Shown here: positions 1-13,900 of the stretch, one piece after another
How the letters are laid out: each line of letters starts with the position of its first letter
How positions within the stretch are numbered: position 1 is the stretch's first letter
Assembly: GCA_019614645.1 (NCBI GenBank)
Contig: JABWDB010000005.1
Coordinates: forward strand, 7,348,001-7,412,000
Source of the DNA: Stratiolaelaps scimitus
Lineage: Eukaryota; Arthropoda; Arachnida; Mesostigmata; Laelapidae
Reading direction: 5' to 3'
Length of the DNA: 64,000 bases
Position numbers and translations under genes: made by a program
Notes under the pieces: generated by a model
Database searches by the model: none
Told to the model about the DNA's origin: nothing
What the model saw: the letters and a program-made list of their open reading frames with translations, nothing else

Positions 1-607
1 CGTGGTTCTCAAGGTGGTTGTGCGGGTATTATAGGGAGATGGTGCACTTCGAAATGTATCTGATGCAGATCGATTGAGCATTTGCACAGAGAGGTAGACT
101 GCGTTATTTCAACTGACATCGATGAATGGCAGTAAGGATAACGATCATTCTATAAGGCTTATACCTATGATAAGTGAACAAATTACGAGAAAAATAGCAG
201 ACAGTTGGTTTTTGTGTCAACTCTTGAGAAATAGTCATTTTCTTTCGGGAAGCTATATGTGATTTCGAGTTTCATTCGATTCCAACAGCTTCCGAGTGCC
301 ATTCTCAGATAAGGTGAATGTTCGTCTTCAACTCTTGCGTGTAACTGTTGCATCCGAACTCAAATGTAATAATCACCATGCGATATAATTATATAAAAGA
401 CGAATTATGACCGGAAAGGCGAGCCGAAAAAATGAACAAAATTCAATGGCAGTTTCGGTAACAGCGCGTGTCAGTGTTAGAATCTCTCGCAACAGGATGA
501 CAATCAAGTGTCGTGCTTGAAACCAATTATCAATGTATATATGAATTGTAGTGTTCCTCGGCAGTGACAATCGTTCTTATCCGAGTCGACCTTCACTTCA
601 ATTCCAG
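1..607. other. Presumed Rheb intron, no exon seen
   Basis: This stretch ends in a splice acceptor (ATTCCAG at 601-607) that opens the first visible Rheb exon. The missing Rheb N-terminus (about 18 residues up to the first glycine of the P-loop GKS) was searched for here on the + strand and not found, so the start exon probably lies upstream of the window. The only open frame, about 65 codons on the - strand at 373-570, resembles nothing I recognise. Confidence 0.6.
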
Positions 608-3227
608 GCAAATCATCGTTAGCGATACAGTTCGTCGAAAACCAATTCGTGGACTCCTATGATCCGACCATCGAAAATAGTAAGTAGCCGCACGCTTGTC
701 GCCCTTTCAGAATATTGAAACAATAATGCATAAAACAGGAGATTTTCGACAATTGAACGACAACCGTCTGGCCCGGACCACTAAACATATCTCGGGAGCT
801 AGAAATGTGTACAAGCAACGTGAAACTGTGTTTAGTGCCCGAGTCGCAAGCGAAGTCCGGGAGAAACGCTTCGGAACATTGTGCCCGTCTTGGTTATGTC
901 CCTGTGAGAAAAGAAAATGTAGTATAATCATGTGTCTGGTGATGGCCTGCTGATAGCCGAAAGTGCTGCCCCTGTGTTCGAGATTGAGGATGGCAGCCAT
1001 CAGCGCTCAGCATTAGTTGACAGTTGACTCCGACGCCGGCTGGCTTGAAGGTGCAGGCAACACGCGGGATGGTTATCAATCATTCCATACGAGCCAGTTG
1101 GCGCTTGCGTCTGTTACGCCCGTACAAGATAGCAGCTCGTTTAATCCACGGATTAGGCTGATGGCGGGCATGATTCAAAGTTACTAAATTTCCAACGTGT
1201 AAGACGAAACGTTGCTGTTAAGCGTTTCAAGAATTCTCCCCGTATTCAATGACGTTCGTTCGCCGTGTGAAGTATTCGGGATGTCAAATCACCTTATCGC
1301 ACTGACTGAGCTTATTTATCAAATTCCGAGCTGAATTCCTCTCTGGCATAGCTTTCTATACTTTATCCCCTATCATTCATTTTTATATTTTCATTTCTCT
1401 CGATCTCGGTGTCATTATCTCGTATAATCGATCCCCATCTGTCCCGACTGATTTTTTGACGCCGACTGAGTTCTCCGCCTACTCCGTGTCCGTTGTGTGA
1501 CCGTTCGTCACGCGTGACTGTCCCGCCCTGTGTCCCTCCGCGTGACTAACGGACTGGCCGAGTACGTATATGCCTGCCTGCCTGCCTGCAACGTGGTAAT
1601 TTAGACCATTGGTCTAGCTACGAGTCGAGTTGCAGATCCGTGCCGAGCGCATCACATGACTACGAGGTGACATGAAAGATGATGAACGCTGGCTCATCGA
1701 GGTGAACAAATCAGTCCAGCCTAGCAAATTTGCCTTGAGCAAAAAAAAAATTCATTTAAATGTGGGAGAATTTTATTTAGCTCACTCGAAGATTGCGGAA
1801 CTTCGGCGTAGCTGATTAGATAAGTGGCTCAATCAATTTCGCAAATTGTCGATAATTAATCGATTAGTAGCCATGTCGAATGGAACACCGAGTCAGCAAA
1901 GCTTTGTCAATTCATCTGTTTAGGTTTGCAATGCCAATCGATCCAATCTCGTCTACAACCTCTGTCTGCTATTTGAGCGTCGTTTTTTCATGCTTACTTC
2001 AGGTTATACTTCAATTTGGTTGCATAAAGCGAATCCGGCTGGATAAACCGAAACCCCTGCGTGGGCTTTCCGGGCGTGGGGGGGGGGTCTCTTAATCCCG
2101 GTTACAATTATGTAAACGATGTGCTACGCGTCTAGACTGCTTCGTAGGCGCCTCAATGCAACGCAGCCGGGTACGCAGACGTGGTAGCTTATCAAATAAT
2201 ACCAATCTTGTAATCGTCACTTACACAGCAAGCGTTGCCATGGCTTTATATATCATAATTATCAGAGATGAGTCGACCAGTACTCTGCGACGCATATGTT
2301 GGAAAATGTTCATAATTGCGTCTTGCTTCGCCCTGTCGTACTCCGTCGGCTTTGAAGCAAAGCCATGACGCTCTCGAGTTCTTCCCAGGAAAAAGTAACG
2401 CTGACCAAACACGTTATGATGTGAAAAAATATGTCGGATCTCATATAGGACTGTCATTAACTTCAATTAAGATTTTTTTTATTCATATATCTATAAAAGC
2501 GCATTTGTAAGAAAGCATATTAAAGTGTAAGTTATATTTTCAAATACCGGTTATGTTATTCCAATAATTCTAATAGTGGTTCACATTCACGTAGACATTT
2601 CGATACTGACGTCTCCATGTCATGCCAACTACTATACGTTGCCGCCTACAGTCTTTTATGGTCGCCGGCAGAGGAGCGTTTCGATCGACCTTCCTCATGC
2701 GACGCTGTGACATTATTAGGATAACGCTTATCCTAACAGGGGATCGAGGGACCGACACGGTTTCACGGTTTACACTTGTACCAAAAGCTTAAATCAAGTC
2801 AGCGGCTACATTTTTGCTCTAAGCGAGATTGTTGTCCACGCTTGGTTGACTGGTACCTCACTAACTGTGTGTGTGTGTGTGTGGGCGTGTGTGCGCGTCT
2901 CCTGGCGTTAGGTTTCCTGTGGTAGTTTTTGACAAATCTACCGCCCCGGTAAAATTTCCCACCTGACTTTGTCTTCAATATATATTAGACAAGCATCTAT
3001 GGGTTTTTTTTTAAATATGGAATTATCATAATTTCTTTCTTGAGAAAGTGAAGAAACAATACGACTGGTGGTATTTCATTGTTAACCAGATCGACAGGGT
3101 GTTCTTTTCCCGCAGTCCCACCCAAGCCCGTTCCCTTGACTGAGGTTTCGCTGATCAGTATATAGAGACAGTTGGCATCGCGTTTATCTATTCGGGCACG
3201 TCACTAATGAGATGACGAGCCATTTGC

Positions 3228-3261
<34 letters not shown>

Positions 3262-4755
3262 ATGCAAAGTGCATGTAAAGGTCATAGCAAGTAATGAGCC
3301 CTATGCACTCCTGCCGTCTACCAGTGCTTAGAGCAGTGGGCAGAAATCACAGTGTCGTCATAACCAATTACTGTCACAACCAATTAATTCACAATGCTTT
3401 GTTTTACATTCGAATGCCCGCTGTTCGTGCCTGTTCTGAAGTAGTTGCTAATCTCCAATCACATCAGAATCAACCGAGACAGCAAACAATGTCCATAAAC
3501 ACAATTTCGGTCGTCATCCAAACGGTCACGAAGTCCATGTGGCGAAAACACATTGTTATAAATACTTCTACTGTCAACCTGACTGGATCAACCTTGAAAG
3601 TCATCCCTCCTCCTAAAGTTACAAAACGATTTGCCGACTTCCCTTACCTACAGTAATCTAAATATTGAGGATAGCACGATTTCTCGGTGTGCGTCCGCCA
3701 ATCTGAAGACGGCGTCGACCACCGTCCGGCGTTAATCCTTAGTATTGTGCGGAATCATTTACTGAATCGAACTAGATATGTTATATTACATATATAATTA
3801 TATATATATATTTTTTTGTTATATTACATATATAATGCCTATGGCTTCGATGTCTCGATGGACTGAAATGATAACAAGAGCGACACTAGACATTTAAGTG
3901 GGGGATGAATCGAGCATGTTATGTGCCACATTATGCTTTCCTTGAACTTGATTTACAGAAAGTAGATAGCCGCATTTCCCGTCGATTAATATCAGTAGCT
4001 CTTGAACTGAAGCGTGTCGTGATATAACCTTATTAATATTCAATGTGTTTGCTTCCATATTGCAGCTTTCGTAAAAACGGTCAAATTCGAGGGGAAGGAC
4101 GTTTCATTGAAGATCATCGATACGGCAGGACAGGTAAATCTCAAAAAAAAAGGTGGCTAGTCGCTAAGGCTTGTTCAGTTTGCGAATTCAGTTTTTATCA
4201 GCCAGCCTGAGTGCTGACCCGCTTTTGCGCCCATCGAGCACGTTTCGAGCACAAATTTCACCAAACATCTGTAATTCAAATTCTAACGGCCAATTCTGTA
4301 CAAGTATTCGTACTTCTCATTCTAACGTTGTGTTTTCGATGTGTGTTTCCGGCATGTGTTTTTTTTTCCTGTCTCCATAGGACGAGTTTTCCATCTACCC
4401 ACCAGGCTACACGATGGACATCCACGGCTATGTGCTCGTCTATTCCGTGACGTCGAAGCAGTCGTTCGAGATCGTCAAGAAGATCTACCACAAGCTTTTG
4501 GATCAGACAGGCTTGCCGCAGCTTCCTGTCGTACTCGTTGGTAACAAGAACGACCTGAGAAATGAGCGAGTCGTGAGCCACGAAGAGGGCCGCGAGTTGG
4601 CCCGATACATGAAAGGTGTCTTCCTCGAAGCATCAGCCAAGCAGAACGACTGCGTGCTCGATATCTTCACTCAGCTGATAGGGCAAATCAACGCTCTGTC
4701 GGCAACGCGAACTCCTCAAAGCGGCGAAGGTCGAACAACCTGTGTCGTGTGCTAA
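608..4755 (+). CDS. Rheb: Rheb small GTPase, 5' partial (three exons)
   Basis: Rheb is a lipid-anchored Ras-family GTPase that switches on mTORC1 at lysosomal membranes. Exons are 608-679, 4066-4133 and 4381-4755; phases join without a break (…ENT|FVKTVK…, …DTAGQ|DEFSIYPPGY…). Visible GTPase motifs are KSS from the P-loop, switch I DSYDPTIENT, G3 DTAGQ, G4 NKND and G5 SAK. The protein ends in a CAAX prenylation box, CVVC, followed by TAA. DSYDPTIENT with a YxxxYxxDIHGYVLVYSVTS-type continuation fits Rheb better than Ras, Rap or Ral. The start exon is absent from the window, so about 18 residues are missing. No consensus AATAAA follows closely downstream. It runs tail-to-tail towards VPS33A. 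Confidence 0.95.
680..4065 (+). other. Rheb intron, 3.4 kb
   Basis: This intron begins GTAAGT right after the switch I exon and ends TTGCAG. It holds a (GT)n tract near 2866-2882, a (TA)n tract near 3230-3258, a nine-base perfect hairpin around 2717-2737 (TTAGGATAA / TTATCCTAA) and a 19-bp direct repeat at 3780-3798 and 3818-3836. The open frames here (for example 3294-3656 +) show no recognisable domain and are treated as chance. Confidence 0.7.
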
Positions 4756-7700
4756 CGCCACAGCGGCACTCGGATGTTCCGAACGATATCGTGTGAGGTG
4801 CAGTGGAGATGGACTAATGGCGGCAAGAGAATCATTTCACGGAGGCTGCATAGATCGATGTGCCTGTGCGTCCACCCTGCCGTGTTACGGCAAGGTTGAA
4901 CATGTAATTATACATAGAATAATTATTGATGAAGCTAAACGGCGACAATATCTATGAGGATAACTAAGTAGGCAGGGGAAAGGTGGGGCAAGGTTAAGGC
5001 GGAAGAAGAACGCTACATTGCAGAAGGTAGCATCTACCGCACGCGTTCGACGAGGAGAAGGAGTGATGCGATTGCTGCAAACAGGAAAGTGCATAGTGGG
5101 ATGAGATACAGCGGCGACGGGGAACGTCTTGACATATTGTCCTGTGTTATCGTTCGTGGTGGCGCGGGTGCGCCCACCACTTGAGCGAGCACAGTGAGTT
5201 AGTTCTGCTGTCACCGCTGTCATTGCTGTAAATGCTACCGAGTACCGGATACATCGTAGATCAAGCGGGAAATACCTATCAGTGGTCGACGAAAAGCATA
5301 GTGCTGTCGGTCTCCCTACGTTAATGTATATGCAGTGTGCCGAGCGAGGCGGCGCAATTAGCAAGAGTCGCCTTTCGGCCGCGCAATGACGTTCCGCTGC
5401 CTTCCCCGTACGTAGCAGGACAGTTACGACCTACAACAGTTACAACCGAAATCAGTCCGGATGTCGTGAGCACTATGTAACCACAATGTATTTCTAGAAC
5501 AGGAAACGCACACATAACGTTGCGCAAACTTGTTCGCCTTTGCGGACATCGACATCGCTTATACCGTCTGGGCGGGGCCATTCTGCTCCGAAGTCCGAGG
5601 GAACGAGGAACCGTAGTCAGACGAAGCGAAGCAGGACGTCGACACAGAGGGAAATCTTTGGGATGGATTACAGAAGATCCTCAAGGCGGGACAACTGCTC
5701 TTCGGCTTCGCAGTTAGCTCTGGCAGTGGGTAGGTAATTTCATAAAGGGAATCTAGATGAAAAATGTATTGAATGTGTAGCGAGTGATCGCGGGTTGGCG
5801 GAAGCAAGCAAGGGACAGGCCCGCTAACAGGTTAAATGAGGATTACCGGGGCTAACAACAACCACCCCCGCCTCCGACGTTTCGGACAGACGTGCCCAAT
5901 ATGTCGTGGTACGACAGAAACGAAACAGCACATGTGCTTGAGCGCGTACGGAACAGGCTAGATGGAGGCATCGCTGAGTAAATGTATAGGTAACTGTTGA
6001 GGACTTCCGAGTGAGTGGAGCAAAATTGAACAAGTGGGAGTGATTGGTGCTGGATGGTGATTCGACCGATGATTAGGATAAAAAAAGTGGCGCATGACGA
6101 TGATATCGATACATCATCATTATCATCGTGATTCGCCATGCCATTTCGAAATTTGGACAAACTCAATGAGAACGTAACAAGCCGCAGATTAGCTGTCAAT
6201 TAGCCGCCAGAATACCAACAACAAGCACCCTCAGTGCGCTCCTCAGTATGTTGGACTGTTTCGTCAATTAGCGTTACCAGTTTAAGGTAACGCTCGGCCA
6301 GGGTTTACCTTGGCCATTTGAACTGTACAGCAGCAGCAACAGCAGCAGCAGCAGCGGCTGTTAATCTAAAATGAAATTTAGATTCGCGCCGATCCCCTCG
6401 GGACAAACAAACGGGAATCTCAATTTTATTCCCCGCCGCAGAAAGCATGGATCACTAATAATCGTTGCATGGCTGGTGATTAGTAATTATTATTATTATT
6501 ATTATTAAGGTGGCGGGTCTTCGAAACCCCAATTAACAGATGCCAATTAGCAGAGGAGCGAGTCAGAGGCGGGGGAGGAAGAGAAGCCAACGATGATCGG
6601 CTCCCATTTTGACGCCACCAGTTGACACGACACACAATGAGTGTCATAGCATGCATATTCAACGATCGAATGGAAGGCCGAAGGAGAGAGAGAGAGCCTA
6701 GTGCAAATATGAAAATAGTATGTATAATAATATATCGCAAGAGGAAAAAATCCCGCTTTCCGCTGGTGGAAAGCCCTCCGCTATGATGATACTTTCAGTG
6801 ATGAAGGATCGCAATACTTTACATGCATAGACTCGGCGACGGGTTGCGTGGGCGAAGTGGTGCCAGTCGTCACTGCTAGACCCATGGACAGCACGCGAAT
6901 GAGAAAATGTTCGGTTGGGTTTCAACGACGACGACAACGTGTAACGTGGAGTGGTACACCGAGAATGATGATGGCGATGAGGTTGACTGGACGATATATA
7001 GACATCTGGTGGACAGACGAGCGATAGAGCAAGGAACAGACAGAGAATCCGTGTGAATGCTGGGCAGGGACTCACGGCGAACGGAGCTGGCCACCCTGCA
7101 GGCGGCCGTTGCTAGTCGCTGTTTACTGTTACAAGAGTTTTACGTTATTGTTAATATGTGTGTGTGTGTGTGTGTATGTGTGTGTGCCCCGCACGGTTTG
7201 TACGAATGAACACTTGATGCTCGAATCGGCTGAATGTCTGTGTACCGATATGACGACAGGAAGCTATTAACGCTGATGACGATGGTGACAACAACAACAA
7301 CAACAATAGCAAAGTAACAAACTAAGCGAAAGATGCCAGAGTAGAGTTGACTGGTCATCAACCATCTGGAAATACGGGCAACTCGATTTGTTCGTTAGCT
7401 TCTTTCGGTATGATTCGTTGCTGAAGTTCCTATGGTGTCAAGCCCGAGTATCGTATCCATGCCACTCTCATCTAATTATTGTTCTATGCACATGCGAGTA
7501 TTCCGTTAGTCGAATCATAATACTATTAATAATAATAACATTAACAATTTAGCGGGATAATACAGAGATAGATAAGGAAACACACACACAAAGTAGCGTA
7601 TATGTTTATGCCAAACAGCTCTCACACACAAGCCGACACCCACAGACGGAAGGGCGCCAACACCGAAACCGTTTGAAGAGGTTGATGAGGTGATAGCGTT

Positions 7701-9334
7701 TACATTTCGACGATTCATCATGAGCTACTTACGCTGCTGGCGACGATGATCATGATAATGACGAAAAACTAAATCGTTCTTTGTGTCGTTACGATGTTCC
7801 TACAATATTTTTATGTTGCTAATTACTAATGTTCGGGCATGCAAACGAAAAATCCTCACGAATTTCGTTGTCGCGTAAACAAACGACCGAGGACAGAACG
7901 AACGGAACCGTCACAGTTCGAAAATTCTGGCGCAAAGCGTAGCTAGCAGACTTCGTTCGCCCACGTGCGTGCACGACTTAGGCGATGAGCTGTTCGCAGC
8001 TATATTCGTTCGAGAGGAAAGCGTCCGGTGGTGCTCGAGAAACGAGGGAGATATTAAATTGAAAAAAAAACCAGTTGAAAAACTCCACAAAATACTCCCC
8101 CCCCCATCTCTCTCTCGCACAAGAATCGTGGTCTTCCCGAGAATTTGTGCGTAATCATGGCACGTGCGTGATTTTTCGGTTTACAACTATCTTGTACTAT
8201 TGCTATTTAATGTTATTATTATTATTTCTACTACTACTACTAGTACTAGTACTCGATTGCGTTAGTTCGATTTTCTAATAGGAGTGCTTCGTCGCGCTCC
8301 CTGCTCCATCCTGCTCTTCGTTTATATAGCCTAGCAGTAATGACAATAATGATAATAATAATTATGAGAATGTAATGACGTGATTACGGAACGAGTGAGA
8401 AAGAGCCCTCTGAGAGAAATGAGAACAGATTGAGATAAGAAGGAAATCGAGGGAGAGAACTATAACGGCTGAGAGCCAGGAGAGCCTCGTGGCGCTGATT
8501 ATGATAAGTAGGATGATTATGAATGATATCGTGTGTAATGTAGGACAGGGATAAATGAATCGTACGTTATTACCATGCAGAAATAAGAGACAAAAAATGA
8601 ATCACGAAAAGCAAAGACACTATGATGATGATGATGATGATGCTGATGATGACGAGAATGTGGAAAGACTGAAGGAACTGTGTGCTCTATGGTAAGAATT
8701 TTTTGAATTTCTGAAAATAATGATTTGCTAAGGAAAACACATGAGACAGAAAAATATTTGCAACATGGGTGAGAGCATATATATATATATATATATTCAG
8801 GCGACTGAGGAGAGAGACACACTGTTTGTACACGACGGAAATCGGTATGTTAGTTAATGTAAGTGGAAGGCCCGCTCATGCAGATTTATCGTATGGTCGT
8901 ATCGGCAGAACGATTGAGAGTGAAAACTGTGGTGATAGCATGATATAGGGTGTAGCTAAATGATGAAATGTAAGCAAGATGTCGGCATAACAGCCCAGTA
9001 AGCGTACCAAGTGTGGTAAAGCGATGGATCGATCCACTGTTAGTGGTCTAGCAGACAGATTAAACGAAATGATTTAAAACGAGGATGGGTAGCCCAAATG
9101 GCGTAACGCTAAAAGCAGCTCCGCTGATCATAGCGGCTCTCTTCGTCAGACGCGCAGTGAATGTGTGGTGTGCAAGGTTAGCCGAGAAACCAAGATGGAA
9201 GCGAGGGCGGGGCACAGAGGTGAGGTGAGAGTGCAGTGTATAAAGTGTACGAAAAAATAGTAACTGCATTAAAATCATACCTGGTGTTTTTATCCGTGCG
9301 TGTTTTCGTTTATGTAGACCTGCGCTCAGGGGCG

Positions 9335-9418
9335 GAATTGCGAGAAAATTAAAAAATATATAAAAAATATATATATTTTATATATATGTATGTTTTATTT
9401 TTTGTTCTCTCGCAATTC
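9335..9418. repeat. AT-rich inverted repeat
   Basis: GAATTGCGAGA at 9335-9345 is matched by its exact complement TCTCGCAATTC at 9408-9418. The A/T-only interior can continue the pairing imperfectly, with runs of A on the left facing runs of T on the right. It may be a remnant of a short foldback element. It is not a gene. Confidence 0.6.
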
Positions 9419-10291
9419 TGCTTAGATATAAAGTAGCGTAAACCATTCGATCACTCTGAATCAGTACTGACTACTTAGCCGGTCGCTATTCTTGTATTCA
9501 AATAGTAGATGAGCACTATCTTAGAAATGTCGTGATCGCAGTTGTTTCGTTTGATATAGTACTTGATGGATAAATTAGCCAATTAGCCCAGATGGGCATA
9601 ATACGAAATTGTAAGTATGACCAATTACCATATTGATATGTCGGCGTGCATCCATCTCACACTGATGCCACCAAGTCAGTTCGTTGTATTGACAACAATG
9701 CTATCGGTACACGCAATGGGACAACCTTTAAGGAAAGTACTCTCTCTAGTACGTCGTGAAATGATCCCATGTTGCGTTGGACCATTGTCGAGAGTTTCTG
9801 TACGAATACATTGCTAGTTTGTGCCAAAATGATCCTAAGGTCTCAAAGGTCACTAGAAAGCTTCTTTGTGAATGCCCTTCAACATTTTTCAAATATCACA
9901 CTAACCAGCTTTGTGATTTCGATGTCTGAACGTGTCTGACCCTAAGTTCCACTGAAGGATCGAGCCGCTGGTGTCTGTTGCATGTGAGTCATACACTGAA
10001 TGTTCGAACTGACCGGGCACAGCGTGTAAATCATAAAACTACTCGTTGCAATTACCTTCTGTGGAAACGCCCGAAATAGCAATAGTTACAATTTCGTGGG
10101 AAAGGGGTTACCTTTCACGACTGAGTTAACCTTCTTCTTGGCCTAACTAGAAATCTACCTCTTCGCTTCGCCTTTACAAAAAGCTTAACAATACTTAGTT
10201 AGGTATACGTCTAATTGTAAATAAAATTTATTTATATATGAATGAATGAACTTCCCATACACATAAAGTCAACTTGAAATTATACTCGTTA

Positions 10292-10297
10292 TTTATT
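10292..10297 (-). promoter_or_regulatory. Candidate poly(A) signal for VPS33A
   Basis: TTTATT on the + strand is AATAAA on the VPS33A strand, about 700 bases past the stop codon at 10993. A second copy lies near 10226. Such hexamers are common in A/T-rich DNA, so this is only a candidate. Confidence 0.3.
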
Positions 10298-10992
10298 TGA
10301 TATATTATATATATATATCGATTATTATTATTATAGCAATAATAGCAACGATAAATATCCATGAGTGATAGTAATGCAGATGCTAAGTGTAAGGTTAGTA
10401 ATAATAATAAGGAGAAAGATCTGATCCATAAATCGTCTCGGGTCGGAAAATCAGTGTCGCCAGGAGAACAAATGAAAAACAAGTCAGGATCGGACGAAAC
10501 ACAGGTCACATAATTAAAGCAATTGAATCTTGTCCCCGTTAATTACGCATCTTTATGTCGTTTTTAGATTACTGGCAAGCGCGTTTTTCCAAAGTGCTGG
10601 TTTGGTTCTATATATATATATCTTCCAGTAGGTTACAAAACTCGATCGATCATATGTGTTCAATGTTACGTACGCAGACCTCCTAACTTCGTAGGCGCGT
10701 TGTATTTTCCTGTTCATTTATAGCTTGAATGCAACGATGTGACATCGCTAATTCCATTGTAGATTTCAACGGCACCTCTAATACTACGGAGTCTGGCCAC
10801 CGCACTACCTCAATCAGGTCATGTAACACTCAATGACGCGAAAAACATGTGTCTAAAAGAAACATCTTGAGTGACCCAACTTCGTTGGTGATGCGACTCA
10901 AGTGAACGGTCCATATCTGTGGAACACACGACACGGAACCCCGGGAGCGGCAGCAGCAGCAGCAGCATTAGCCTTGATGCGTGGTCCTGGTG

Positions 10993-13900
10993 TTAGTTCA
11001 TGAGTGACTCAATGAGTGTATTTCCATTAATGATAGCTGTTGTCAGTATGACAAATTCCATTGAGCAATCACCTTGCTGAGACAACCACCTGAAAAACAT
11101 GGACACGCCACAATAGTAACAATGATTTGTATATAATTTTGCCTCTCTCTCTTTCGAATCACCACTACATGATTTCATTTGATTGATCGGTGTTAATAAA
11201 CTATGCAGAATGCGGCCACAGGACCACGAAAGCTTGCCGCTCGCTTGCTGGCCGATTAATTAGTGTTATTATATGTATAATAAGCGGCAGTGTTCAGCGA
11301 CACACACAAACACACACACAGTCGTCACCGTAACGACAACAGAGAGGGTGAATATAAGCGAGTAGCTTCCGACAAAATTAGACAATACCTCCCATTCCCT
11401 TGGCCGTTGTCAGCTTTTTCGTATACACTTTACCTGAGTGCGGCAATTTCGGCGAACGTGCAACCACCAATATAGACAACGAGTGCGAGCCTCTTCTCCT
11501 CAAGTCCGACCGCTGATTGAAGGGATTCCCTCGAGCCCCGCCTCTGAAGTTTCGCTGTTGCAGCGACCTGCAGCTCTTCGATCGTTGCTCCAGGTAGGAC
11601 CTGCGTGATCGAGTTAAGTTTTAGATCGAGGAGCACTCCTATAGTAACTCTTGGTAATGAAGCACTAATCCAATACTAAACAGGAAGAGCAAACGGCCAA
11701 TGGGGTGGGTTGCAAAACAAATCTACTTGCTTACTAATTGTATGTGAATTATAGTACAGAATACAATGTGTCTTCGCCAAAGAACCAACCAACCTCGAGC
11801 ACATCCGTGATAGCTCTCCACCCGGGAGTCCCATAAAACTGCAATAGGCGAACGCTAAGTGGTGCGTACATCTGATGAACAAACGCAATGTCCGTCGGGT
11901 CCGTCTCGCCCACATTGTCCACGCTCAACTTGAGCGTTTTAAGCATCATACCATATCTGCGGAACGCACAAATACAGCGTGAGACGTTGCCGAGTTACCC
12001 ACTCACGCTCGACTGAGACGGGAAACACGCCGGTTGACGAAATGCACACGTTACGTATATAACACGCTACACAATAGCAGAGACGACATGCACATTGACA
12101 CGCTGGGATGCTTAGTATAAAGTTAAGTTTGACTGATTCAATTTCAGAGGCGAAATCTCAGCCGGGAGCTATAGAGACAGCAACAGGTACGTTATCAACG
12201 TGCAACAAAACTTCAATTGAAAACGTTCATCGCACGAATACTGGTGAGGAACATTGAACACAAACTGATATCTATTGTCATTATTATTAATTATTATTAT
12301 TATTATTACTACTGCTACTATTTTTAACTGAGAAGCATGCTTAGGTCGAAAGTACAGTCCTGGGCAGCGTTACGGTCTTAATACACCTGCTTGTGGTGCT
12401 AGATAGCCACTGAAATAATGATATAACGTTGTTTGAAGCGGAACCTTGGCACAAAAGTAGAGAATAGGGAGACACGTGATATGCGACACATTGACATAAG
12501 TTGACAAATAACCAACACAGTCGAACACGCACACAAACACAAACATACACACACACACATATATAAATTTGTATATATACGGAGCGGATCATCACATATT
12601 ACATACGGATTGTCCTGCAGTCCAATATCGATCCAAGAGCTGTTGGAGAGAGTTGCCAAATATCTAATTAGAGAACATGCGGAGCTGAGCTTTGCCACCA
12701 ACCGAGCTTTGCACTGGGCATTTGCTTCGATACAACTTTTATTTTTTCTAACCAGACGAACATGAATGTCTAGTACCAATAGTTAAAATACATAACCAGA
12801 TCACAAGCTAAACTGTACGCCAAAAATATCGAGGATAAGTATGCAAATATACGTGGGTGGTTCCACCGAATTGGTTTGGAAAGCACAGCGAGGTCTTGGA
12901 ACCATGGGGGTCTCCATTTCGTAAAAATAAAAATAAATTAATTATTATTATTATTATTATTATTATTACTTTTTAATCATATTTTTGAATAAAATTTTGT
13001 GTCTATTATGTACGCCGTACGTGCGGACCGAAGTAAGTCTGGCGGGTTACAGTTAATCTTATGCATTATGCAGTTATTAGGCATTTATTAGGCACCTTAT
13101 TAATTAGCATTTATGGAACATGGCCAATTCCAAGATCTGTGTAACCGGTCGATACGCGAGCGGATCACAGACTCGAGCAGGCTATTTTCCGCTACGAAAC
13201 CGTGTCGGTTGATGGTTTGGTTACATTTTGTCGGTAACGTCCTGCGGATGTCACCGCACATCGTTCTGTAGCACCGTGCTCATGCGCATTATACCACACA
13301 AGATTGCAACGGAAAAATTTAGCTTCGGCGACTCGACGAGAACCGGGTATATTCAGTGAGCAGCAAAGATTGGTACGAATCACCCAACAGAAACAGGCAC
13401 TAGCGAAATCAGTTATCCACACATTCAGTTCCGCAACAGGCTTGCGTACATACCCCTTCTGCGATCCCTGATAGAGGCGAAGCAGTCCGCACGTTTCTAG
13501 ATTCTTCAACAGGATCAGCTTATCGATGCCGTATTGATGAACAATCTGTAACAGTAATGACATTCATCCCATGGCAATGGGCACACAATGAACACGTTTG
13601 ATAGGAACGATGATACCGTTGAAACTAACAAACGCAGTTGGACGTGAGTTACTGAGGGAGAGGTATTTCGTTCGTGTAGCCTAACATTAGTGTATATCTT
13701 TCAATACACTAACGTTAGCCTACACGAACGAAATACCTCTTCCTCAGTAACTCACGTCTAACTGCGTTTGTTAGCCATTTTCAACGGTATCATCGTGTGT
13801 TTGCCAATGTTTTCGCTGGACTAGTCAACCGGCCGGAAGTTGTGGCTCACTGTGGTTTTCTACGTTAGAAACAACATTTCGCGGCGTTATTTTTCTCTCC

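Larger units (their letters stand above)
4756..10992. other. Convergent intergenic region, Rheb to VPS33A
   Basis: This 6.2 kb region lies between the converging 3' ends of Rheb and VPS33A and holds both 3' untranslated regions. I found no exon-like stretch with conserved motifs on either strand. It contains a CAG/CAA tract at about 6329-6357, an ATT tract near 6488-6507, a TG tract near 7156-7184, ATG/ATC repeats near 8622-8650 and a TA tract near 8777-8795. It also has an inverted repeat at 9335-9418 and a CAG tract near 10951-10967. Confidence 0.6.

Noticed and set aside
12399..12779. 126-codon - strand frame between VPS33A exons 11 and 12
   Set aside because: Exon 11 joins exon 12 in phase without it and no known VPS33A segment matches it; it includes CA-repeat translation.
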